A stretch of DNA of 64,000 nt from Ashinkailepas kermadecensis. Taxonomy: Eukaryota > Arthropoda > Thecostraca > Neolepadidae. The notes under the pieces are model-generated. The model ran no database searches. It was not told where the DNA came from and saw only the letters and a list, made by a program, of their open reading frames with translations. The first letter of the stretch is position 1, and each line of letters begins with the position of its first letter. Below are positions 47,556 to 59,446 of the stretch, piece after piece. Location of the stretch: NCBI GenBank assembly GCA_034440615.1, contig JAOTOM010004878.1, positions 248,001-312,000 of the forward strand, in the 5' to 3' direction. Made by a program: the position numbers and the translations under genes.

Positions 47556-49805
47556 GACAGTTGCAGCAGTGCACACACCTGCAATTCCAACGACCGCCAC
47601 GTTACATACTCACGACGCAAAGGTCTTGTCTTATCTCACATACTCGCAAAGGTCTTATCCTCTGCTCACAGCGCAGCGCGGAACTCCTGCAGACTCCTTG
47701 TCCTCGCTTGTCCATTAATAAGGTCCATGCAATGACATCTTATACGGACATATTAGGCTAATTTACGAACGAGAGCGAACCTCGGGGAAGTCTATTCCTA
47801 TGTATAATATACAACTCAAATCGCATGAGGTGTTCAGCCTGATGTGGCCCGAACCCGCCGTCAGGAAACCATGAATCTACTTAGTAATGATTCGTCATGC
47901 AACCACGAACCTACTTTGTAACATTTGTTTTTATGCCAGCGTTCTAATTTCCAAGTTCGGAATCAACATGCGGTTTTCAATTTATGCATGCGCACTTTCA
48001 TCACAATACTTCGTCTGAAGTGCTCGCACACTGTGTTCGAAAGACGTGCTTCGTGGCTGCACGTATCGTGCCCGTGCAAGTAGCTGTGGAATTGGACCGT
48101 CGGTTACGTGGTTATGCCGCTATGCCATATTGCCATGAGTTCCCCAGGGCAGGGCAATTGACCAGCTCAATGCCAGCGTGATGCAGGATGGCACGCTAAG
48201 CGGCTACATGTGGTGTCAACTGAGTGGGAAAGCCATCATGCAAGCTGAACCGCTATACACAGTGCCACCAGTATGCTATTTCGGCAATCTGGCGAAGTAC
48301 ATTTAAGTTTGAGATACTCGCACCGTATTTGGTAGTGGCTACTGATTTCGACAGGATCAGATTGTGCGTTTTGTAGTTAGTGTTCGCATGGCACAGTTGT
48401 AGGTATTATTTTTTAAATTAGACTATCTGCACAATCCGCCACATCTGAAGCACATATTTCCAACGAAGTGCCAAATTATCGAAGTAGGCTGTACTTATGT
48501 GCGAAATTCCTGTACTTCCGCCAAAATTGAACGTAGAAATTAGTATGTCTCCACGAGCTGTTTGGAGTGCGCGGCTGCATGATGATCTTATAAACGATCT
48601 TATGGATGTAACATGGAAGCCCCGTAGCCCACCTTTTGCTCTCTCCCGTCCAGCGCCTTCAATGACGCCTTATACTGACGTCAATTTCGGGGAGTTGAGC
48701 TGATCTGGCCGTCCAGGAAGTGGGTTCCAGAACAAAAAGTTGAAAAGCAAGAAGTCGAAGGACAAAAGTGAAAAGGCAAAGCATTAATGAAGAAAACGTA
48801 CAAGAACAATAAGTTACCCCTCCCCTATCAAAATTCCTGGGTTCGCTACTACCTGAGGACACGTTCAAGGACTATTTTAATTATTAAAGGCTACTTAGTG
48901 CCCTCTACTTGATAAGGGCACGGGCTCGTGTGCTTCTCCCTCCCTTGATTGCGCCCTTGCCTGCGTCCCTGTGGCATCCAGGGCCATGTTATCGCATGAA
49001 CCCACATCAGGTGGGAACGTCTTCTCTAAAAGGCAAGTTTCAATACGAAGATAATATAGTTACTGTCTCATAAATAAGTGATGTTAATTGATGGCTACTT
49101 GCCAGATTGAGTAGACAGTCTTCTTTTCATTTTGTTCTGGTAATTGGTTTGCATTTGGTTTTGTCTATTTGACTTCTTCACTTCCCATTTCCCGTTTTAT
49201 GTTTTTCGTCAATTAACTTTTTGTTCTCTTGACTTCTATGTCGTTGACTATTCTTCATTTAACTTTCGGTCATATCTGACTTCTTCCAATTTGACCTTTT
49301 TCTTTTCGACTTTCATCGCTACTGACGTTTTGGTCGTTATACTTTTTGTCTTTTGAATTTTGTCCATTCTTGTTCTCTCACTTTTTGCATTTTGAGTTTT
49401 TGTCCGTGCGCCAACGAAACACGTGTTAAGGTGAAATACGAGGTAGGTATATTTGCACAATTATAAGCTGGAACTCGGTGTTTAATTCACAGCTCTATCT
49501 TAGATATGTTCGGCGTAAGTTTGGTTTTCGGGATATCGATGCCAGATTCGGGGGAGGGGAATTTGTCCATTTGACCTGCCCTAGAATTAACTGGGAAACT
49601 GAACTTATCACAATTGGATAACGTTGGTTTTATGATGCGACCGACAGTATCTGTGTCAAGACACAGGAACTGTCTGTCAGCCACTACAGACTGTCTGTCA
49701 GCCACAACAATGCCCTTAATGGCACCGTGGTCCTGCGGCAACAGTGCAATTAACGGGGACATGGTGACGAGGTGTCAACCACCATGGATGTGATGGTCGG
49801 TTAAA
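47556..49805. other. No gene recognised
   Basis: A T-rich, CTTTT-patterned tract lies at 49130-49400, alternating TTTTGTC and TTGACTTC words, possibly a decayed simple repeat. Its purine-rich partner (AAAAGTTGAAAAGCAAGAAGTC and similar) lies at 48735-48790. No coding motif. Confidence 0.4.
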
Positions 49806-49877
49806 TGTTCTTAGTATGCTAGTTCTTAGTATGCTAGTTCTTAGTATGCTAGTTCTTAGTATGCTAGTTCTTAGTAT
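49806..49877. repeat. 15-bp minisatellite, TTCTTAGTATGCTAG
   Basis: Nearly perfect tandem of about five units. Confidence 0.95.
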
Positions 49878-50696
49878 TAGTATGTATGTAAATTGGAACG
49901 GTTTTGGTAGCAAACAGCAGAGGAACGACATGCTTGCACCATGTCCCAAACACTAATATATATCGGATGCCACTCGGGTTCTTATATTATCCATCACATG
50001 TAGGTTGCTTTCGCCTGTACCACATGACCTTTGCGAATGCATCTTTCCAGGTGCCATATTTCCAAGATTGGCTTCCTGCGGCTTGGCTTTCCTCCGTGTT
50101 GGATCGAGCAGCGTTCGAAGGAATGTCAGTGACGGTGTTCCCATCCGCTCGCCTTGATGCCCGGCTCGCCTTTGTCGGCCGCCTCCCTTCGGCCCGTCAA
50201 GGACTACCAGGAAAGAGGATCCCTCTCGGCCGGGAGCATTATCGCGCTACCGGATCTGTGACATGCCATGCGGCCAGCCCGGCAGGCGGCGAGTCTCTGG
50301 CTGACCCAAGAGAGGCGCGTCTCCGAATCAGTGGCCGATCCTTCCATTAGTGTCTGCGGCGCCGCACCTGACACCCAGACTGTCTCCAGTGCGCCGCGAC
50401 CGCACGGAAGTCAACCACAGGACTGGCTGACTTCAGGATTATCACAGCAGAATGGCCGCTTTAAAAATGGCGCTGCTGAGCATGTCATGAGAAGACTAAC
50501 GGTCTCGCCGACGCTGCATCGTGGCCTGTTCCCATGGATGAACTATCATCGTCAGAGCACGCTCCAGACTGGTCACACAGCATCCTCTAAATTTTGTTTT
50601 ATTGGCAGTCATGCAACCGCATACACGGATAATCTAGGTGTTCCGGCATAAAAAAAATACTTGGTTGTGAGATGCAGAACTTTAACACGCCAGTGA
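49878..50696. other. No gene recognised; weak long frames
   Basis: Two overlapping plus-strand frames (148 and 127 codons, 49904-50651) cover a GC-rich stretch. No motif recognised in either. Confidence 0.35.
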
Positions 50697-51021
50697 CTGG
50701 CGGACTTTGCCTGCCTCCTGACCCTTTCTCCTACCGTCCCCCTCCCCGTGTCTGGCAGACTTTGCCTACCCCTGACCCTTTCCCCTGCCGTTCCCCTCCC
50801 CGTGTCTGACAGACATTACCTACCCCTGACCCTTACCCCTGTCGTCCTCCCTCCCCGTGTCTGGCCGACTTTGCCTACCCCTGACCCTTACCCCTACCGT
50901 CCCCTCCCCGTGTCTGGCAGCCTTTGCCTACCCCTGACCCTTTCCCCTGTCGTCACCCTCCCCGTGTCTGGCAGCCTTTGCCTATCCCTGACACTTACCC
51001 CTGCCGTCCCCCTCCACGTAT
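50697..51021. repeat. 54-55-bp pyrimidine-rich minisatellite, six units
   Basis: CTTTGCCTACCCCTGACCC recurs at 50703, 50758, 50812, 50867, 50920 and 50974. One strand is almost pure pyrimidine between the TGTCTGGCAG blocks. Confidence 0.95.
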
Positions 51022-52799
51022 GACGGGAAAATATTCGCCAAAATATATAATAGTTATTGTTCATTTCATGGAAATGCCATCCACATTTTAAAACTTCTGC
51101 ACTGATGACCCTTACAAAACATGTCAACTAATTGTTCGGTTTGTTTGAAGCATATATTGTGTCGTATTGCAGATCACTTAACTACAGTGCTCAAACATCA
51201 TGACTGCATCGGGTGCAGAATGTCACAAGGCGAAACTTAATCCACCGGGAAGCATTTCAAACACCTTTCCAAATCTGAAGAGATGCAACTTACTGGGCTT
51301 GATTAGCGGTCCGCCCAAAGAATGCGTATTCTTGGTCCATGTGCGTTGAATTTGTTGGACGCGATTCATACTGGTGATTTAACGGGTGCATCCAGAATCA
51401 TTATAAACTGGATATGAAGTGAAATTTGAAGTTCTGACAGGTGATACGTTCTAGCACAATTGCATGACAGAAAACCGAACTCCGGCTGGTCGGGGGTGCA
51501 TTCCGAATACTGCCTGCCCTAGATATTGTGTTGCAAATATTTGAGTGGCAGACTAAACTTGCATTGCACATTTGGGCCAGAAAACAACACAATTGTGGGT
51601 GGATAGTTTAAGCTTGCGGGTTCGTGCTCACCCACGAATGTCGGTGACCATCCACGACGGGATATAAAGCTACACCCCTAAGCAGACTGGAATTGTAATC
51701 ACGCTCTCTGGGTTGCTGCCTTATATTTATACGCTTTTTCACCTGCACCATAAACCCACATTTGCAGCAATAAGCATTAGTTGTACAGTCATAAGTTCCT
51801 GTGTCGACCCTTGAACAGATGGCTGAAGCGTGCTTAATTCGAGTGCCGAAACGTCCGGTAACGTTCATTGCTTCTACGAACGCTTTCAAATAAAAATAAC
51901 TCACTGCTTATGTGCATACATACACCTAAGTCCAACAGTGAATTTGATGCCAAACATAAACCGAAAGAGAGCCAGCCTGGGATTGAGCACACAGTGTATT
52001 GGCAGAGTGTTAAGTATTTATTAAAGCTATCTGATGGACAACTATCGATCGGTTCTATGGGGTTGTTCAAGATGCTCTGGTGATTGGTGAATGTGTGACA
52101 AAGTCTGCCCGACATGACTGTGGATGGATACTGATATGTTATAATATGGTAAGCTAATAGAACAGATTACCCACTTTGTGAGTAGTAGAGCAAGGGATGC
52201 TACAAAAAATACGTTCTTGCCGACTGTCCAGCGATGAAGTATTTTGCCAAAAACCGAGCAGATGTAGCACATGCAGGCATACCAATGGAGGGTTCGGGGC
52301 TTGCAAACAACTCGCCCACACACAAGTATTTTTCGACTGTGAACCACCTGCCTGCCATGGATGCACACATCTTTAGAGCCTCACTAAATCGAGATAATCG
52401 GGGACAACCTGTGAGTGTGGCACGCACTGAGAGCCGCGCACGACGCGGGAGTTCAGGATGCACTGAAAATTACACAAGGTGCCCGACGATGAAAAACTTG
52501 CGCGCGGCTGTCAAGATTGTCGTCACCCTCGATCGACCCATCAACTCGTACTCGGACCCGCTTGATAAGAATCGCGGCAAAAGCATCGGGAAGATTAGTC
52601 GGACGTTTTTTACGGTGTTGGTATTCGATCGATGTTGTTGCAGAAAACGTGATCCATGATTGCAGCAACTTTTGCGGCCAATGCTTTACTGATGGCTAGG
52701 CAATAACCGTAAAATGCCCATCGTACATACCACCGGGTTGTCGGATTCTGGTTCGAACGTCTGGCATCACCGACCTCTCCGAACTGAACGCCCTCGGGT
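51022..52799. other. No gene recognised
   Basis: Short frames; the longest is 141 codons at 52234-52659 with no family motif. Confidence 0.4.
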
Positions 52800-53180
52800 A
52801 ACCGTGGCGAAGGACTACCCACCCGCCCAGCTTGGTGGCTATTGCCGCACTACACCGCTCGGATCTGTTGTGGTACCGTGGCAGGACTACCCGCCCGCCA
52901 GCTGGTGGCTATTGCCAGCACCACTACCAGCTCGGATCTGGTAGTGGTAACCGTGGCGAAGGACTACCCACCCGCCCAGCTTGGTGGCTATTGCCAGCAC
53001 CACTACCAGCTCGGATCTGGTAGTGGTAACCGTGGCGAAGGACTACCCGCCCGCCCAGCCTGGTGGCTATTGCCAGCACCACTACCAGCTCGGATCTGGT
53101 AGTGGTAACCGTGGCGAAGGACTACCAGGCCCGCCCAGCCTGGTGGCTATTGCCAGCACCACTACCAGCTCGGATCTGCC
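52800..53180. repeat. 79-bp minisatellite, about five units
   Basis: GTGGCGAAGGACTACCC recurs at 52804, 52953, 53032 and 53111, with a shortened unit at about 52878. The last three full units are almost identical (79-bp steps), showing recent expansion at the right side. Confidence 0.95.
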
Positions 53181-53493
53181 CTCCACCAGGCAAATTCTCG
53201 TGCCTGACGCTCACAATGGTGCACTACACCTAGCTGCCAGCCTCACGACGGGTTGCATCCTAATGTGGCGCGCGCAGAACATCAGGGTCGTGCCCCTGTT
53301 GGTAGGGGCTGTCGCCTTGTGACATAGGGGTGCGGTAAATAGGCACGCACAGAACGTGCACAGGCATGTCACTTTCCACAGCGAATAAGCTTTACCCGAC
53401 TAGCCTTGGTGATGGGTCATCCGGCCACAAAATTGTGTAATCACCACACGTCGTTCGAAACTCGGAGGAGTCCATTAATATCATTAATTTATC
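53181..53493. other. No gene recognised
   Basis: Spacer between two minisatellites with no visible feature. Confidence 0.4.
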
Positions 53494-53614
53494 ATTCATT
53501 TCATATCATTAATACTCCATTAATATTCCATTAATTCCAATAATATTAATACATGATTCATTTCATATCATTAATAATCCATTAATATTCCATTAATTCC
53601 AATAATATGAATAC
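53494..53614. repeat. 62-bp AT-rich tandem duplication
   Basis: ATTCATTTCATATCATTAAT at 53494 recurs at 53556. The unit itself is built of ATTAATATTCC-like words. Confidence 0.88.
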
Positions 53615-54450
<836 letters not shown>

Positions 54451-56871
54451 TAAAAGGGAGACAATGTGCTGATCTACCGAAATCGGTGCCGTTTTACCGT
54501 ACGCATGTCGAAATTAGGGACGCCTCTGTGCCGACTTCTGAAGATAACAACGTACTCCTTCCCTTTCCCCTTCTAGTTCAGCTGCCACCTATCGCGCAAT
54601 GTGACGTAAATGCAGCCGCGCTGTCAGGTGGCCTGAGCCGCCGTCCGGTGGGAGTGACGTCGAAGTCGGCAGTCACGCATCTCTAAACTGTTCTCAGCTG
54701 ACGCGATGCTTAAATACCTCGGGCCGACGCGCAGCCAGCGTGGCGACGGCAAAATCCCATGGGTGGTGATGCGTATTTATCACGCACATAAATCGGCGGC
54801 AGATATGGACTGGGCCGCGGCGTCTCGAGCACAGTGGTGGCATGTGCTGTCAAGATACAAGATGGTGGCCAGGCCCCGGTCGAGCTGGCTGACGTCTACA
54901 GCAGGATGTGACTGGGAGCGGAGAGTCGACATGTAGCCAGCGGCGCTGGAAAACTGCACCAGCCAGACAACCGCTTCGGCCATGCCTTTTCGCCTTATTT
55001 GGAATTCCGGATTGGTTTATGGATTCAGACCTCGATGCCAAGGTTACCGGATGAGCGAAATTGTGTGGTGCATGCCCACGGGGTCGAGACGAGTCGTTTT
55101 TACGCGGCTGACGCCAGGAAACAATTAATATAATGCATGCGCGTGCTGCTTCGGCCGCGCTCATGGTCGCGAGGTTTTTCACCTACTGTCTGATACGGTA
55201 CGCGGTGTTTCCAAATATATCATACTTCATGGAGGCCGATCCACACTCGTCACTGGCATTTCGAAGCTCTCAATGGATGCGATAGAAAGAGGATTCAAAT
55301 ATTAAAGATAAAGAAGAAAGATGAAAAGATTGGTGTGATGCTTCAATGCTGGTTGTTGCTGAGCGAATGTGCGCCTCGACCTGCTAACATCAGGAGTTCT
55401 GGTCATGAGCCGCAGGCTGTCTTGTCCTCAGCGATAGGCGCAAGCATTAGTCATGTAACTCACAATTTTCAGCTGGACAAAACAAGGCACTGAAGTTCTT
55501 AAGAACTCTTATGATGAGATCATCTCCCGTCATGTTATGTTTGGACGCAATAAAAAGACAGTTTTCCAACGAATCTTTCGCATGTAATTCTTCCAAATCC
55601 GTAGGATAAATGTGTATGTACATTCGCACGCCTGCAGGTCCTAGTTTCATCACGCTGCGTTAAATAGTATGTTGGAATCTAACGCAACTTAACGAATTAA
55701 CGTTCAACGTACAAATTAGCTGTTGAATCGTGATTTCATTTTTGGTATTATTGTTGAAACTGGGCCCAGGTCTGTGTAGTTAATCATCACGTATTGCTTA
55801 TTACGGCAGATGAATCAGTAAAAAGCAAGAAAAGCTGTATTCATAAAATGCAGCACGCTTCCGTTAACAATAGCGACTGTGATACGAGAGTACATTCAAA
55901 TACGCAAAGGGTGACAAAATTGAGCGGACGTGGGATTTTTTATTATCGCTTGATGAGTTTAAACTGTCTGCGTCATCTTTTTTTTAATGTATATAAAAAC
56001 GTGTTATGTGAACATAATATGAGTGCATCACATAACGCAGGTAATATGTGTTTATCGTGTTCTGGATCTGAAGTAGCGGAGCGAAAGCCCACTTCCCTCT
56101 GGAAACGTCGACCCCTGGTCATACGCAGACGTGTTGTCCACGCCGAACACGTACCAAGATACATACACGACGGCAGAGTGTCGACTGGTGGCGGCCTGCC
56201 GCGGCTGCGTGGCACGGCCCGGCGCTCATTCCCAGTCCCATGTGGCTCATTTCGTCCCGTTCTGGAGATCACCCTTGGGATCTGACTGAATCTAAATGCA
56301 GCAAGCACGAGCGTAGTCTTCTTCATATGTAATGGGTACACTTTGCGAAGTGATCTACCCGACCCGACCCGACACGCCCGTTACATTTGCATTTGCTTAA
56401 GAACTTGAAGTTTGGAAGGGCTAGCAACCCGATTCTTGTAAGATACCAATTTTCTGACATTCAAAGGTTGTTCTGTTTTGTCAGACGTGTATAAGTCGAT
56501 CGCCGAATCAGTGCAATTCGTGTCTATGTTGGTCACGCAAGTGGCCACATTTTCATGCTCGAACGGTTTCATCCAGTGTGGCTATTGAACAGCAATGTTT
56601 GCGGCGAGATGCATGAGCTATACGAATGGTATTTTGCCGTCATTTTCTCTGTGATTAGTCATGATGGAGCGGGATTATATTTCTGCTACTAGGTTTGTCG
56701 CCCGTGGTAAACATACAAGCTGTTCTATTATTCACTTGAGCCCTCGCTTGTCCTGGCAAAAGACTACTGCACTGAGGCGTCCTTCGTTGGTTATTGGTTT
56801 TACGACACGTCGACCGTTGAGTCATGTAGCGTCGCCAATCTCTCACGCCGATTGGTCGCGGGCGAAGAGTA
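54451..56871. other. No gene recognised; weak long frame
   Basis: GC-rich at 54590-54960. A 163-codon plus-strand frame at 55794-56285 has an Arg-rich C-terminal half and no domain I recognise. Confidence 0.35.
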
Positions 56872-56943
56872 GCGACAGGTGAGACTCGAACCCACAACCT
56901 TTCGATTGTGAGACGAGCATCTTACCCCTAGACCACTCGTCCC
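56872..56943 (-). repeat. tRNA-derived sequence (SINE head or decayed tRNA, Val-CAC-like)
   Basis: On the minus strand this 72-base stretch has an A-box (TGGTCTAGGGG, complement at 56925-56935) and a B-box (GGTTCGAGTCT, complement at 56882-56892) at tRNA spacing. The T arm folds fully (GTGGG with CTCAC). The anticodon loop reads CTCACAA, so the anticodon would be CAC (valine), but only three of five stem pairs form. The acceptor stem forms about five of seven pairs. That combination fits a tRNA-derived SINE head or a tRNA pseudogene better than a working tRNA. Confidence 0.6.
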
Positions 56944-57344
56944 ATGGCGTCCTTTTTGTGAATTGCTTCCTCTATGTTTCACAACGAATCAGATTTAAAT
57001 GCATCAGTGTTCAATTATTTTCCTTGCCGGTGGCTCAATGAGCCGCCAAAAGACAGCCAGTGAGTCAGGCTCACCTACTGTAAGGCGGACAGAAACTGAC
57101 AGAAAATATCTAGCCATAGCGATTTGCGGACGGAGAAATGCCATCTTCCCCTCATTTCCTCACCACACCGCCAAGTGCTTCCCTGGTTCGTCAGACGACA
57201 CGATATAATTTCTTGGACTCTCCCTCCGCTTACCACAGGGCTGCGAGTCTTCGATAGATGGCGCACATTGTGCGATTACAGATGTCGCTCGCACCAGCAC
57301 TCTCTTGCACCACCATTGTTGTTCTAATTAGCTTATCTCCAGAA
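56944..57344. other. No gene recognised
   Basis: Mixed sequence with short frames only. Confidence 0.4.
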
Positions 57345-57665
57345 TATTCAGCAGGGGCGGTCCGAGGCACCCAAATGAGGTGAGGCAGAAACAAATCCCG
57401 ACTGTACCTCCCCCCCCCGCCCCTCCCCAGAACAAAATGACCTCGGATTTTCCCCACTTGATTGCTTTGGTTTCCAGAATTCACAGCTGTTTCTCTCAGG
57501 GTGTGCCTCTGGCTGAACATTTTGAGGTAAGGATGCACTTGAACATTTTGAGGTAAGGATGCACTTGAACCTTCCCGGAGCGGAGCCTGTTCCCGGCCGG
57601 AGGGGCACCACCTTCCATGAGGGGTACATGCCTCCAGATCCCTCTGTATCCGCCCCCACCTGAGC
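57345..57665. repeat. GC-rich dispersed repeat with an internal 26-bp duplication
   Basis: Starts near CAGGGGCGGTCCGAGGC and ends near TGTATCCGCCCCCACCTGAG. It contains TGAACATTTTGAGGTAAGGA at 57514 and again at 57540. Related to 36928-37275 and 35480-35760 (CTCTGGCTGAA, TTCCCGGCCGGA). Confidence 0.65.
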
Positions 57666-57822
57666 TTCCCAAAACAGCGCTGGCCTCCCTGGTCCTTTCT
57701 TGATGACGTGTAATTTTTCCTTACATGATAGATAAGAAAACTATGTTTCAAGGATTTATCAGTGAGATTTCGTATTCTTGATGATGGTCGATATTGGTGA
57801 CGACGCTATAGTCAACAGATAT
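57666..57822. other. No gene recognised
   Basis: Short spacer between the GC-rich repeat and a TA microsatellite. Confidence 0.4.
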
Positions 57823-57842
57823 TATATATATATATATATATA
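57823..57842. repeat. (TA)n microsatellite beside a foldback element
   Basis: Ten TA units, 30 bp left of the foldback element. Confidence 0.9.
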
Positions 57843-57872
57843 TTGCAATATATTTTTTGCTGTTGTTGTTTT

Positions 57873-58268
57873 GGAAAAATTGTTGACAGTTAATACAATA
57901 CATGTTTTTGTGTGTGAAGATGTAGTCATTTAAAGGCCCATTTGATGTGAAATACATTGCTTAATGTTTGCTTCAGTTTACCAAAGTACATAAAGTCGTA
58001 AAGTATTAAGGCTTAATAAGAGCCACAGGGGCCCATCTGGGTTAAGCCTATCTAAAACATGCACAACTTAACATAACTATATGAATTGTAGGTTTCTGAT
58101 TACAGTTGTTTAAAAAAACTACAATTTATATAGTCATGTTGAGTTGTGCATGTACTTTGGTAAACTGAAGCAAACATTGAGCAAGGTATTTTACATCAAA
58201 TGGGTCGTTACATGACTACTTCTTCACACACACACACACAAATTGTATGGACTGTCAACAATTTTTCC
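57873..58268. mobile_element. Foldback (MITE-like) element with a one-sided insertion
   Basis: Outer arms of 119 bp each (57873-57991 and 58150-58268) begin GGAAAAATTGTTGACAG and pair along their length. Inner 33-bp arms (58059-58091 and 58119-58151) begin ATGCACAACT. The right side joins inner to outer arm directly. The left side has 67 extra bases (57992-58058), including GGGGCCC and a small AGGCTTA/TAAGCCT inverted repeat. There is no coding sequence. Confidence 0.88.
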
Positions 58269-58590
58269 TAATATAGGTATGACTACATTCTACACAGGCA
58301 TGGTACACCAAAAATACATATTTAAGGAAAATCAAATCAGTTTTTCTTGCGAAACAAAAACTTCTTTTTTTACTGATATAGATTTTCTGAACACTAAAAA
58401 TAAAAATAAAGCATAGCTCAGTCTAGCCCAACCTAACATCAGCTACTTTGGAAGGAAAAATATTTTCCAAATAAAAGGAAGAACATTTTTGCCAAATTCG
58501 ACCTGAAAAAACCTCACAAACTAGCAAAACCTAACCCACATGTTTGCTTTACGGAGGCAAATGTGTGTAAAAACTTGTGTTGTTACTACA
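58269..58590. other. No gene recognised
   Basis: AT-rich, with AACCTAAC-type words near 58430 and 58528. Confidence 0.4.
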
Positions 58591-59263
58591 TTAACCCTCG
58601 CACGGCTGGGGGGGGGGGGGGTAGATACCTACCCCCCCCTAAGGTTTTCCCGCGACAGCGGGAAAATGGCGCGCGGCAGCGCGCTGAAATTTGGTATACC
58701 TTACCATTAGCTATTTTTACATGTTCTAAAAAAAAATATGGTCGGGTCATCAAAGGTCACCGAGTTATCGCGGGTCAAGTGAGGTCACCTCCAAAAATAT
58801 TTAAGCAGTCGCCACGCCTTCAATAATAAAGATATTACAATGACACTTTCAGGGTTTACTTATCTTGACTGAGCGCCAAAACGTACAATTTCAGAATTTT
58901 AGAATTTTGATTTTTTGATGACGTCATTTTTTGCACTTTGTAGTTTTATCTACACTAACATCAACATTGCAGACAAACTATGGACTTTTGTATAATGCTA
59001 AGTTGACTTAGAACGTCATATTTTTGGTTCGTATACCTATTTCAAAAATAAAAAATTCAAAATTCCAAAATTGTAAAAATCCCAAATTTTGAAAATCCGA
59101 AATTTTGAAAATTTTAATTTCGAGTTCTTGGCTAATTGTAATTGTAAAATAGCTAATTGTAAGGTATGCCAAATTTCAGCATCCTGCCGCGCGCCGTTTT
59201 CCCGCTGTCGCGGGAAAACTTTGGTGGGGTAGGTATCTACCCCCTCAGCTGTGCGAGGGTTAA
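58591..59263. mobile_element. TTAA-bounded inverted-repeat element, copy C (best preserved)
   Basis: The left end is TTAACCCTCGCACGGCTGGG and the right end, read inversely, is TTAACCCTCGCACAGCTGAG. The inverted ends extend about 120-129 bp (58591-58719 and 59144-59263). They share GGTAGATACCTACCCC, TTTTCCCGCGACAGCGGGAA and GCTGAAATTTGG in the same order. TTAA lies at both edges. The short interior has a GGTCACCGAG and GGTCAAGTGAGGTC cluster and no transposase. It fits a piggyBac-type non-autonomous element. Confidence 0.85.
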
Positions 59264-59339
59264 GTTCAAATCTTAGCGTAAAAACTATCGAAGTACTTTC
59301 GACTGGAATTTGTTCGAGCTATCCGATGCAATTTTCAGA

Positions 59340-59446
59340 TTCGTTCTATCTTGCTTGGTTCGTGAGATACCTGGGGGGGTATGTATCTACCCCCCCCCCC
59401 CCAGCCTGGCGAAGGTGGCTCAGACCCCCAGCCGTGCGAGGGTTAA
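59340..59446. mobile_element. Right end of another TTAA-family copy (D)
   Basis: GGGGGGGTATGTATCTACCCC, a C-run, then CCAGCCGTGCGAGGGTTAA at 59428-59446. It lies 180 bp right of copy C, so copy C may have inserted into or beside it. Its left end was not found. Confidence 0.65.
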
